A DNA stretch of 64,000 bases. It comes from Pacificitalea sp040119125. Lineage in GTDB: Bacteria > Pseudomonadota > Alphaproteobacteria > Rhodobacterales > Rhodobacteraceae. Below, piece after piece: positions 27,078 through 35,187 of the stretch (position 1 is the first letter of the stretch; each line of letters begins with the position of its first letter). The notes below the pieces were generated by a model that was not told the DNA's origin, searched no databases, and saw nothing but the letters and a program-made list of their open reading frames with translations. Made by a program: the position numbers and the translations under genes. The DNA is taken from contig JBEDTR010000011.1 of NCBI GenBank assembly GCA_040119125.1, forward strand, positions 62,001-126,000, written 5' to 3'.

Positions 27078-27719
27078 GTGAAAACCGTTCTGATCCTAGA
27101 GGATAACTCCGAATCTCGGCACTGGATCGCAGGGATCGTCGCTCGGGCATTTCCGCAGGCGCGCATCGTGATGGAGCCGCTGGTGGCCGGCGCGCGCGCG
27201 GCGATCCGCAGACAGAGCTTCGATCTGGCGCTGATTGACCTGAGCCTGCCTGATGGCGATGGCCACAGCATCATCCGGCTGTTGGCGGAGCAGTCGCCGC
27301 AGACCTTATCCGTGGTGACCACGGTCATGGGGTCGGACAGCGCGGTGGTGTCGGCGCTGTCGGCGGGCGCGTCGGGATATCTGTTGAAAAGCGAAAGCGC
27401 CGAGATGGTCGAGCGCCACCTGCAACAGATCAGCCACGGCGTGCCGGCCTTGTCGCCCTCCATTGCGCGGCGGATCATGTCGCATTTCAGCTATACCGGC
27501 CCGGTGTCGGAGCCGGTGGCGGCCTTGACCCAGCGCGAAACCGAGGTGCTGACCTTGATCGCGCGCGGGCTCCGCGTGTCGGAAACCGCCGAGATCATGG
27601 GCATCGCGGATTCCACCGTCGCAAGCTACATAAAATCGATCTATCGCAAGCTGGGCATTTCGTGCCGTGCCGAGGCCACATTCGAAGCCGCGCGGCTGGG
27701 GCTTCTGGGCCGGGCCTGA
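27078..27719 (+). CDS. NarL/FixJ-family response regulator
   Basis: A 213-residue regulator starting with GTG. The receiver domain has the acidic pocket LILEDN, phosphoacceptor Asp54 in LALIDLSLPDGDG, and Lys in GYLLKSES. The C-terminal LuxR-type helix-turn-helix is LTQRETEVLTLIARGLRVSETAE, continuing VASYIKSIYRKLGISCRAEAT. It pairs with the preceding kinase. Neighbours suggest control of the Slam/lipoprotein pair upstream and of the small lipoprotein downstream; similar dyads near both are consistent with that. Confidence 0.92.
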   Translation: MKTVLILEDNSESRHWIAGIVARAFPQARIVMEPLVAGARAAIRRQSFDLALIDLSLPDGDGHSIIRLLAEQSPQTLSVVTTVMGSDSAVVSALSAGASGYLLKSESAEMVERHLQQISHGVPALSPSIARRIMSHFSYTGPVSEPVAALTQRETEVLTLIARGLRVSETAEIMGIADSTVASYIKSIYRKLGISCRAEATFEAARLGLLGRA

Positions 27720-27807
27720 GCCGCCCCGCGTCATGTGGGCGGGGCCGGTATCAGACCCCGCCGCTGGTCGCCCCGCATCCCTCATGCCGGGGGCAACCTG
27801 TCTGACA

Positions 27808-28104
27808 TCAGATACCGGTGCAGTTCTTGGCCCGTGCCGCGTCGCGCGCGGCGTTGATATAGGCCTGCGTCGCGGGGGCGTTCATGGGATTGATGAAGCC
27901 GGTGCGCGCGCTTGCCATTTCCTGCGCAAGTTGATCGCAGGACAGGCTGGCAAAGCGGCTTCGGTTCGCGTTGGCGGTCATCTGGCCCGCCACGGCATTG
28001 CTGACCACGGCCTGTCCCATCGCGCCGCCGGGGGAGCTCAAGCAGCCCGACACGATCGGTAGGATCAGACCCGCAATGGCCACGGCTCTAAATGATTTCA
28101 ACAT
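27808..28104 (-). CDS. Small lipoprotein of unknown function
   Basis: A 98-residue lipoprotein: signal peptide FRAVAIAGLILPIVSGC with lipidation Cys at about residue 21, then a helical region (ASLSCDQLAQEMASARTGF) and a terminal AARAKNC segment. The SCDQLAxE motif with a late Cys recalls small envelope proteins with one disulfide. It follows a GGGGG/CCCCC dyad 62-80 bases upstream. A longer frame upstream of the chosen ATG is noise. Confidence 0.7.
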   Translation of the reverse strand: MLKSFRAVAIAGLILPIVSGCLSSPGGAMGQAVVSNAVAGQMTANANRSRFASLSCDQLAQEMASARTGFINPMNAPATQAYINAARDAARAKNCTGI

Positions 28105-28165
28105 CTTGGTCCCTCGTTCTACCCCCTGCGTGCCATTATCTAAACGGCTGGACAGGGCGGCGTCG

Positions 28166-28184
28166 CTCCCCCGAACAGGGGGAG
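28166..28184. promoter_or_regulatory. CTCCCCC/GGGGGAG dyad upstream of small lipoprotein gene
   Basis: Seven-base perfect arms around GAACA, 62-80 bases upstream of the small lipoprotein start and just after the YbjN stop. It resembles the dyad at 24838-24853. It could be an operator or a weak transcription barrier; no T-run follows. Confidence 0.35.
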
Positions 28185-28220
28185 GTGAGGGCAGACAAGG
28201 GGTAGAGCGCAGCCGGGCGG

Positions 28221-28724
28221 TCAGGCGCGGCCGTAAGCTTCCGCAATGGCGATCTGCATCGCCTGTTGAGGGGTCTGGTCGCCGTAAATCACCAGCTGCA
28301 GCGCGGGGTAGTAGCGCTCGGCGGCGGTCACGGCGGCGGTGATAAGCCGGTCGATCTGCTCCGCCGAGGCGATCTGCCCGCCATTGAGCGCCAGCCCGTA
28401 GCGCCACACCATCAATTGCTGCTCGGACCAGTAGGTGAACGCCCCCGCCCAGCAGGCATCGTTGACATGGTTCAGCGTCTCATAGAGCGCGCCGAGCTTC
28501 TCCGCAGGCGGCTCCATCTCGAACGTGCAGATCAGGCGCAGCGTCTCATCATAACCGGACCATGCCAGCGTGATCGAATAGGTGCGCCACTGCCCCTCGA
28601 CCGCCATCGCGATCTGGTCGTCGCCGATCCGATCGAAATCCCAAGCGTGATGCTCGGCCAACGTCTCGACGATATCGATGGGGTGCAGATCGTCCGTTTC
28701 GAGATAGCTTTCGGAAAGCGACAT
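28221..28724 (-). CDS. YbjN domain-containing protein
   Basis: A 167-residue protein with the YbjN fold: an N-terminal DLHPIDIVETLAEHHAWDFDRIGDDQIAM region, the EGQWRTYSITLAWSGYDETLRLICTFE strands, and LYETLNHVNDACWAGAFTYW. It is structurally similar to type III secretion chaperones but its role is unclear. The start MSLSESYLE is preferred over a methionine four codons upstream. Confidence 0.85.
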   Translation of the reverse strand: MSLSESYLETDDLHPIDIVETLAEHHAWDFDRIGDDQIAMAVEGQWRTYSITLAWSGYDETLRLICTFEMEPPAEKLGALYETLNHVNDACWAGAFTYWSEQQLMVWRYGLALNGGQIASAEQIDRLITAAVTAAERYYPALQLVIYGDQTPQQAMQIAIAEAYGRA

Positions 28725-28970
28725 GGCCGGCCTCATCTGTTTTAGTCCAATCCGGCAAAGCGCCGTCTAGGAATAGGTGCCCGATCAAGGTCCGGCGGTG
28801 CGGTCCGCCGCCCTTACAAGATATGGTGGGCGCGGATCCGGCAGGTGTAAAGGAAATTTTGGCGGCCGTCCTGTGGAGAACCGCAATATCTTGTGGATAG
28901 ACCGCTCAATCGGTGGTGCTGACGCAAGGTCGCTCCACCGTATAGGGTTTCCCGTGGTCGGGATGAAAAA

Positions 28971-30278
28971 TTAGGCGGCTTGGGCCGGTGTCTCTGTTTG
29001 CGACGTCAATTGGCGCGCACCGATCCAGCTTAGACACAGCAACATGGCCGCCGTCCCAAGGCAGGCGGGCAACCCGCCCCATTGATAGCTCAACCCCGAC
29101 AAAAGCGTGCCGATCAGGCGACCTGCCGCATTGGCCATGTAGTAGAACCCCACATCCATTGTGACACGGCGGGCATCGGTAAAGGCTAGGATCAGATAGG
29201 AATGGAGCGCCGAATTCACCGCGAAAACGGCGCCGAACAACAGCAGCCCGGCAATCAGGCTGGCGGTCAGCCACGCCGCCGGGGCCCCGGCCATTGCCAC
29301 CAGAACGGCCAGTGCCGCGGGAATGGCGATCAACGCGGCGACCCAGTGGCGGGCATCGGCGATGATCTCGGCAGGGGGGCGACTGGAGGCGCGCAGCACC
29401 CGCGGTGCGGCGCCTTGCACCGCTCCATAAAGGATCGTCCACACCGCCATGAAACTGCCGATGGTAAAAAACGCCGTCCGGTTGCCGGCCTCGCTGCCAT
29501 CCGACAGCACGGCATAGAAATAGACCGGAATGCCAACCACGAACCACACGTCGCGCGCGCCGAACAGAAAGACACGCGCAAAGGACAGCCAGTTGATATT
29601 GCGGTTCTTTGAGAAGACTTCGGTGAATTTCGCGCCCTTGCGTCCGCGCGGCAGGCCCGATGGCATGCGCCAGATGATCGCGGCCAAAATGACCGCCAGC
29701 ACCGCCGCCATCGCCAGCACGGAGGCGGTGAACCCCGCCAGCGCCAGCAAGGCCGCGCCAAGCAGAAACCCCGCCCCCTTCACCGCGTTTTTCGATCCGG
29801 TCAGCAGCGCGACCCAGCGAAACAGGCCGCCCGCCTCGGCAGGGGCCAGAAGCTTGACCGCGGATTTTGACGACATCTTGGCCAGATCCTTGGCCACGCC
29901 GGACGCGCCTTGGACTAGCATCACAAACACGACCGAGCCGGTGAGCGTCCAGCCGGGATCAAGCTGCGTCAACGCCAGCAGCGCCATGATTTGCAGCGAC
30001 AGCCCGGCATAGAGCGTCGAGGTAAGGCCGAACCGCGCCGCGATCCAGCCCGCACAGAGGTTTGTCACGATGCCTGCAATTTCATAAAGCACGAAAAGAT
30101 AGGCCAGCTGCACCGGCGAAAAGCCCAGCGTGTGGAAATGCAGCAGCACCAGCATCCGCAGCGCCCCGTCGGACAACATGAACGCCCAATAGGCGGCGGT
30201 GACGGCGATATAGGCCGCAAGCCCCTCGCGCGGGGCATCAGGCGGCGGGGCAGCAGGCGGCGGGGCGGCGCGGCTCAC
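28971..30278 (-). CDS. arsJ: ArsJ organoarsenical efflux MFS transporter
   Basis: A 435-residue 12-helix major-facilitator protein. The conserved AAYWAFMLSDGALRMLVLLHFH start and the VQGASGVAKDLAKMSSKSAVK loop fit ArsJ. ArsJ exports 1-arseno-3-phosphoglycerate, made when GAPDH uses arsenate instead of phosphate. A GAPDH gene overlaps its start (GTGA), which is the diagnostic neighbour. The N-terminal 20 residues are Ala/Pro-rich. No arsR regulator or other ars gene is adjacent. Confidence 0.88.
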   Translation of the reverse strand: MSRAAPPPAAPPPDAPREGLAAYIAVTAAYWAFMLSDGALRMLVLLHFHTLGFSPVQLAYLFVLYEIAGIVTNLCAGWIAARFGLTSTLYAGLSLQIMALLALTQLDPGWTLTGSVVFVMLVQGASGVAKDLAKMSSKSAVKLLAPAEAGGLFRWVALLTGSKNAVKGAGFLLGAALLALAGFTASVLAMAAVLAVILAAIIWRMPSGLPRGRKGAKFTEVFSKNRNINWLSFARVFLFGARDVWFVVGIPVYFYAVLSDGSEAGNRTAFFTIGSFMAVWTILYGAVQGAAPRVLRASSRPPAEIIADARHWVAALIAIPAALAVLVAMAGAPAAWLTASLIAGLLLFGAVFAVNSALHSYLILAFTDARRVTMDVGFYYMANAAGRLIGTLLSGLSYQWGGLPACLGTAAMLLCLSWIGARQLTSQTETPAQAA

Positions 30279-31273
30279 GGGTGCGCACCGACCATCAAGG
30301 CCACGTCAGCAAGGCGATTGGCATAGCCCCATTCATTGTCATACCACGCGTAGATCTTCACCTGCGTGCCGTCGATGACCATGGTGGAGGGCGCGTCGAT
30401 GATCGCGCTGCGGGGGTCGTTGGTGTAGTCGCATGACACAAGAGGCCGGACCTCATAGCCTAGAATTCCGGCCAGCGGACCTTCGGCTGCGGCGGCGAAG
30501 AGGGCGTTGACCTCCTCCGCCGAGGTGGGGCGCGCCACTTCGAACACGCAATCGGTCAGCGACGCATTGAGCAGCGGCACCCGCACCGCATGGCCGTTCA
30601 GCTTCCCCTTCAGCTCCGGGTAGATCAGCGTGATCGCCGTGGCGCTTCCCGTGGTGGTGGGGATCAAAGAATTGAGCGCCGAGCGCGCGCGCCGCAGGTC
30701 CTTGGCCGGACGGTCGACGATGGTTTGGGTGTTGGTCACATCATGGATCGTGGTGATCGCCCCATGACGGATGCCGAGCGCCTCGTGAATCACCTTCACC
30801 ACCGGGGCGAGGCAATTGGTCGTGCAGCTTGCCGCTGTGACGATGCGGTGCTGCGCGGGGTCATAGCTGCTGTCGTTCACGCCCATGACGATATTGGCGG
30901 TGGGGCCGTCCTTGACCGGGGCGGAGACGACGACCCGCTTGATGCCTGCGTCGAAATAGGGCTGCAACGCGGCCTCGGATTTGAACTTGCCCGTGCAATC
31001 GATGACCACATCGACCCCGTCGAGCGGCAATGCGTCGAGCGACTTCTCCCGATGCACCGGCAGGCGGGTGCCGTCGATGCTCAGGCTGTTGGCATCATGG
31101 GAAAATTCTGCGGGCCAGCGCCCGTGAACCGTATCGAATTCCAACAGATGAGCATGCATTTCCGGATCGCCTGCGGCGTCGTTGATCCAAGCGATCTGTG
31201 CGCCGCGTTCCAGCAGCGGACGAAGGGCGAGTTTGCCCATCCGGCCAAGGCCGTTAAGTGCGTAGGTGGTCAT
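30275..31273 (-). CDS. gap: ArsJ-associated glyceraldehyde-3-phosphate dehydrogenase
   Basis: A 332-residue GAPDH. The Rossmann motif is LNGLGRMGKLALR (more usual form: NGFGRIGR), the catalytic Cys150 is in SCTTNCLAP, and the C-terminal signature is YDNEWGY. It catalyses NAD-dependent oxidation of glyceraldehyde-3-phosphate with arsenate to the unstable 1-arseno-3-phosphoglycerate, which ArsJ removes. Coupling to arsJ and the slightly divergent N-terminal motif indicate a specialised copy, not the glycolytic one. A 22-bp imperfect palindrome lies about 40 bases upstream. Confidence 0.92.
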   Translation of the reverse strand: MTTYALNGLGRMGKLALRPLLERGAQIAWINDAAGDPEMHAHLLEFDTVHGRWPAEFSHDANSLSIDGTRLPVHREKSLDALPLDGVDVVIDCTGKFKSEAALQPYFDAGIKRVVVSAPVKDGPTANIVMGVNDSSYDPAQHRIVTAASCTTNCLAPVVKVIHEALGIRHGAITTIHDVTNTQTIVDRPAKDLRRARSALNSLIPTTTGSATAITLIYPELKGKLNGHAVRVPLLNASLTDCVFEVARPTSAEEVNALFAAAAEGPLAGILGYEVRPLVSCDYTNDPRSAIIDAPSTMVIDGTQVKIYAWYDNEWGYANRLADVALMVGAHP

Positions 31274-31589
31274 CGGTATCTCGGCTCATTGCAGGGGATG
31301 GTAGACTAAATTTCGATATTTCACGAATAGTCGATATGGCATGGCGAGTCAATCATGCTCCCGTAGATCGCATGGGTATTTGACAGGACAATGACAGGGG
31401 GCAGGTCGCTGCGCGTCAGGCCGCGCCGCTAAGGCAAGCGTGCCGATCTCGCGCAGGTGGGCGCGTCGTATATGTGTCACTCACAGCAAAGCGGGCAGCG
31501 GTAGTGCGGCCCTACTGAGCGCGGGTCGCATCACGAGGCGGGGGATGGAGAGAGGGCAGCGGCGTCCCGCCGCCCTCTCTGGCGTGGGG
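31274..31589. other. Intergenic region between gap-arsJ and molybdenum oxidoreductase genes
   Basis: About 316 bases. The left end holds the promoter/operator region of the gap-arsJ operon. The right end (31549-31580) holds a hairpin with AGAGAGGG and CCCTCTCT arms just after the oxidoreductase stop, without a T-run on either strand. Nothing coding was accepted. Confidence 0.5.
31313..31334. promoter_or_regulatory. Imperfect palindrome upstream of gap-arsJ (candidate ArsR operator)
   Basis: TCGA ends and TTC/GAA inner arms pair around AC (7 of 11 positions) in an AT-rich patch about 40-60 bases before the gap start. Its place and make-up suit an ArsR/SmtB-type repressor, but the repressor gene is not in the window. 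Confidence 0.4.
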
Positions 31590-33869
31590 TCAGTCCTTCG
31601 CGATCCGGACGGGAACCGCCTTGGATGCGGGGGTTTTCGACATTGCGTCGCCATGGCCCATCTGCACCAGCACGTTGCATTCGGGGTAGTAGGAGCCGAC
31701 CGTGCCGCGCGGCAGCTTGAACTCGATCACGCTGAGCCCGCCCAGACGGCGCGTCACACCATCGCCCGCGTCGCTTTCCAGCGCGACCGTGTCGCCATGC
31801 TTCAGTCCGGCCTCGGCCATGTCCTGCGCGTTCATCAGCAGCACGTCGCGGGTGCCCTCAATGCCACGGAAGCGGTCGGAATAGCCGTAGATCGTCGTGT
31901 TGAACTGGTCGTTGGACCGCATGGTCAGCAGGCGATACCGGCCCGGCGCATCCTCGAAATCCAAGGCGTTCAATTTGCCCGGCACGGTAAACTCGGCCCG
32001 CCCGCTATCGGTTTTCCAAACCCGTTCATGGGCTGGATTGCCGCGCCAGAACCCGCCGGGCTGGTGCATGCGGGTGTTATAGTCGCGGAAATCGTCGGGG
32101 TAGGTCGCCTCGATCAGGTTGCGCACCAGACCGTAATCGCCAATCCAGTCGTCCCAGCGCAGCTTGGGGTTCGGGGGCGTCGCGGCGCGCGCGATGCCGC
32201 AGGTGATTTCCATTTCGGATTTCAGCTGGGGCGAGGCCGGTTTGCGATGGCCGATCGAGCCATGGATCATCGAGAAGCTGTCCTCGATGGTGATGGTCTG
32301 ATTGCCGGTGGCCTGTTCGTCAATTTCGGATCGCGACAGGCAGGGCAGGATATAGGCGGCCTTGCCGGGATATAGATGGCTGCGGTTAAGCTTGGTCGAG
32401 ATCATCACCGTCAGATCCTGATCCCGCCAGCTGCGTTCCAGCCGTTCGGTGTCCGGCAGCGCGCGCATCAGGTTGCCGCCTAGGCACAGCGTCGCCTTGA
32501 TCCGCCCGTCGATCACGCCTTGGGCCGCATCGACGACATGGGTGCCGTCCTTTTGCGGTGGCTCGAAATCGAACAGTTCGCGCAGCTTGTCCATCGGGAT
32601 CAGCTTGGCCTTCTCGGCGACGCCGACGGTGCGCTGACCCTGCACGTTGGAATGGCCGCGCACCGGGCAGCAGCCGGCGCCCGGTCGCCCGATATTGCCG
32701 CGCAGCAGCAGCAGATTCACCAGCATGCCGATATTCCACGCACCGTGCGAATGCTGGGTCAGGCCCATGCCGTAAACGCCGATCACACGTTCGGCCTCGA
32801 TATAGACCTGCGCCGCCTCGCGCAGCGCCTCCTCGGTCAGGCCGCATTCCAAGGTGACCGCGTCCCATGACGTGTCGCGGGCGAATTGGATGAACGCGTC
32901 AAAGCCATGGGTGTGCTTTTCGATGAACGGCCAGTCGATCACCGCCGGGCGGCCTGCGGCCTGCGCGGCGTCATCGGCCTCGATCACGGCCTTGCACAGG
33001 CCAAGGATCGCGGCGATGTCCGTGCCACCCTTCAACTGATGGTATTGGTCCGAAATCGTGACTTCTTCGCCCGTCAGCATCGCCTTCGGGTTCTGCGGAT
33101 CGACGAAGGAGATCAGCCCCTGTTCGCGCACCGGGTTGAAGGTGACGATCTTCGCGCCGCGCAGCTTGGCCTCCTTCAGCGGATGCAGGAAGCGGGGCGA
33201 ATTCGTGCCGGGGTTCTGGCCAAAGAAGAAATAGCAGTCGGTCTTTTCCAGATCCTCCCAGACCACGGTGCCGACAGATGAGCCGATGACGTTTTTCAGC
33301 CCCACGCTTGTCGTTTCGTGGCACATGTTCGACGATTGCGGCAGGTTGTTGTTGCCATAGACCCGCGCCATCAGCGCCCAGAGGTAGGATGCCTCCAGCC
33401 CCGCATGGCCGGAGGAATAAAACACCACGTCTTCGCGCGGGAGCGGTTGCAGCGCGGCGCCGATTTCCGCGAATGCGGTGTCCCAGTCGATTTCGACATA
33501 ACGGTCCGTGGCGGCGTCATATTTCAGAGGCGCGGTCAGGCGGCCGGTGCTTTCCAGTTCGTGATCGGTCCAGCTCAGCATGTCGCTGATGGTGTGATCG
33601 TCCCAGAATTCAGGCGTGCAGCGGGCGGTGGTGGATTCCCACAAGGTCGCCTTGGCGCCGTTTTCGCAGAACTCGAAAGGTTTGTAATTCGCGGGTTTCG
33701 GCCAGGCGCAAGACGAACACATGAAGCCCTTGGGCTTGTTCTGCCGTCGCAGGGTGTCCAGCGCACCGGGCACCGGGCGGGCGTCGGCAGCGATCCGCAG
33801 CATGCTGCGCATAGACCCCCAGCCGCCAGCCGGGCCGGAAGTCAGGGGAAGGTCGTCCTTCTTGGTCAC
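31590..33869 (-). CDS. FdhF/YdeP-family molybdopterin oxidoreductase
   Basis: A 759-residue molybdopterin-dependent enzyme. The start has MCSSCAWPKPANY and FEFCENGAK instead of the usual four-Cys cluster spacing, as in YdeP. Cofactor-binding regions include SSGHAGLEASYLWAL, FFFGQNPGTNSPRF, GMGLTQHSHGAWNIGMLVN, GNIGRPGAGCCPVRGHSNVQG and a late MRSNDQFNTTIYGYSDRFRG. Reaction is uncertain: formate dehydrogenase-like activity is assumed for some members, acid resistance for E. coli YdeP. It diverges from fdhD, whose product sulfurates this type of cofactor. Confidence 0.9.
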   Translation of the reverse strand: MTKKDDLPLTSGPAGGWGSMRSMLRIAADARPVPGALDTLRRQNKPKGFMCSSCAWPKPANYKPFEFCENGAKATLWESTTARCTPEFWDDHTISDMLSWTDHELESTGRLTAPLKYDAATDRYVEIDWDTAFAEIGAALQPLPREDVVFYSSGHAGLEASYLWALMARVYGNNNLPQSSNMCHETTSVGLKNVIGSSVGTVVWEDLEKTDCYFFFGQNPGTNSPRFLHPLKEAKLRGAKIVTFNPVREQGLISFVDPQNPKAMLTGEEVTISDQYHQLKGGTDIAAILGLCKAVIEADDAAQAAGRPAVIDWPFIEKHTHGFDAFIQFARDTSWDAVTLECGLTEEALREAAQVYIEAERVIGVYGMGLTQHSHGAWNIGMLVNLLLLRGNIGRPGAGCCPVRGHSNVQGQRTVGVAEKAKLIPMDKLRELFDFEPPQKDGTHVVDAAQGVIDGRIKATLCLGGNLMRALPDTERLERSWRDQDLTVMISTKLNRSHLYPGKAAYILPCLSRSEIDEQATGNQTITIEDSFSMIHGSIGHRKPASPQLKSEMEITCGIARAATPPNPKLRWDDWIGDYGLVRNLIEATYPDDFRDYNTRMHQPGGFWRGNPAHERVWKTDSGRAEFTVPGKLNALDFEDAPGRYRLLTMRSNDQFNTTIYGYSDRFRGIEGTRDVLLMNAQDMAEAGLKHGDTVALESDAGDGVTRRLGGLSVIEFKLPRGTVGSYYPECNVLVQMGHGDAMSKTPASKAVPVRIAKD

Positions 33870-34190
33870 GGGGGAGGGTCCTTTATGCAGCGCGTCCGGC
33901 GCGTGATCCCCATCGGAGCCTCGGCTCGCGCGGGGACTGCACGCACATCTCCGGGTCCCGATCTCGGGTCCGGTCTGCCCTATGTCATAGCCGGTCAGGA
34001 GCGCAGTTCAAGGTTGGGCAGTGGCGCGGCGTGGCTTTCGGGCGGCGTTTGGCCGGGATCGCGGGACGCTAGCCGCGCCCGATCCGGGCCGTCACAGCGA
34101 AATATGCCCCGGATCACGCCGCCGCATCTGGATGCCGCGCCTGTGCTGTCTATACTGGGCCCTCTGCCCCAACCGATGAACGGAGCCTGC
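33870..34190. other. Divergent promoter region of molybdenum oxidoreductase and fdhD
   Basis: About 320 bases. A TATACT hexamer at 34151-34156 is a possible -10 box for fdhD, without a good -35. Short palindromes such as CCCGATCTCGGG occur. No gene is supported although the fdhD frame stays open through it. Confidence 0.4.
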
Positions 34191-35072
34191 GTGACCGGCA
34201 ATTCCAATTCAGAACCGGGCGAGCCGCTGCGCGCCGACCAAATGGCTGATGCCGCAACCCGCCCCACGCATGCGGTCGCGCAAAGTCAGCGGTTGAGCGG
34301 CGGGCCGGAAGGCCCGAACCCTACCCGCGATCTGGCTGAGGAAACGCCGGTGGCCATCACCTGCAATGGCTCCACCCAGGCGGTGATGATGGCGACCCCG
34401 GCGGATTTGACGGATTTTGCCTATGGGTTTGCCCTGACCGAAGGTTTTGTGACCTGCCTTGACGAGATCGAGACGCATGAACTGGTCGTGCATGAAACCG
34501 GGATCGAAGCGCGCCTATGGCTGAGCGATGACCGCGCCGCGGCGCTGGGCGCGCGTCGACGGGCCATGGCAGGGCCGGTGGGCTGTGGACTTTGCGGTAT
34601 CGACAGTCTGCAACAGGCCCTGCGGGATTTGCCGATTGTCGCGGGCGATGATGTGCGGTTCGACCCTGCCGAATTGCGCGCCACCACTGACCTGCTGCGC
34701 CAGCATCAGCCTTTGCATGATCGCACGGGGGCGGTGCATGCGGCGGGGTTCGCTTTGCCGGGGCAGGGGATCGTCCTCGCCCGCGAAGATGTCGGGCGCC
34801 ATAATGCGCTCGACAAGCTGATCGGCGCATTGGCCCGCGCGGATCAGCCGGCCAGCGCCGGCGCGCTCATCCTGACCAGCCGCCTGTCGGTCGAGCTGAT
34901 CCAGAAATGCGCGATTGCGGGGTGCGGACTGATCGTAGCCGTCTCGGCGCCCACGCGCACCGCGCTGCAACTGGCGCAGGAGGCGGGCATTACGCTGGTC
35001 GCGAATGTGCGCAAGGGCGGCGGCGGGGTCTATACGCATCCCCATCGGGTGCGGAGCCTGCCGGATCGTTGA
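34191..35072 (+). CDS. fdhD: Sulfurtransferase FdhD (formate dehydrogenase accessory protein)
   Basis: A 293-residue FdhD. The sulfur-carrying CGLC pair is at about residues 132-135 in GPVGCGLCGI. Other family motifs are EETPVAITCNG, YGFALTEGF, GAVHAAGFALPG, AREDVGRHNALDKL and LTSRLSVELIQKCAIAG. FdhD passes sulfur from a cysteine desulfurase to the molybdenum cofactor of FDH-type enzymes; its divergent neighbour is the obvious client. GTG is chosen because GGAG lies 5 bases upstream; an ATG 15 bases earlier has no such site. Confidence 0.93.
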   Translation: MTGNSNSEPGEPLRADQMADAATRPTHAVAQSQRLSGGPEGPNPTRDLAEETPVAITCNGSTQAVMMATPADLTDFAYGFALTEGFVTCLDEIETHELVVHETGIEARLWLSDDRAAALGARRRAMAGPVGCGLCGIDSLQQALRDLPIVAGDDVRFDPAELRATTDLLRQHQPLHDRTGAVHAAGFALPGQGIVLAREDVGRHNALDKLIGALARADQPASAGALILTSRLSVELIQKCAIAGCGLIVAVSAPTRTALQLAQEAGITLVANVRKGGGGVYTHPHRVRSLPDR

Positions 35073-35138
35073 TCGCGCAGACCACCCCGGCATGTGGGCC
35101 CGTGTCCTGACGGGGCGTTGCGCCACGCTTGCTAAAAA

Positions 35139-35176
35139 TGCAATTATTCGGAGATTGCTTGCGATTGCCGAATGCA
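35139..35176. promoter_or_regulatory. Dyad upstream of LysR gene (candidate autoregulatory site)
   Basis: TGCA-ATT-ATTCGG and CCGAATGCA face each other across 16 bases, ending 12 bases before the LysR start codon. LysR proteins commonly bind such dyads in their own promoter. Confidence 0.4.
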
Positions 35177-35187
35177 TTGGATCTGCG

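Noticed and set aside
31549..31580. AGAGAGGG/CCCTCTCT hairpin as an intrinsic terminator
   Set aside because: No T-run on either side; kept only as a remark in the intergenic entry.
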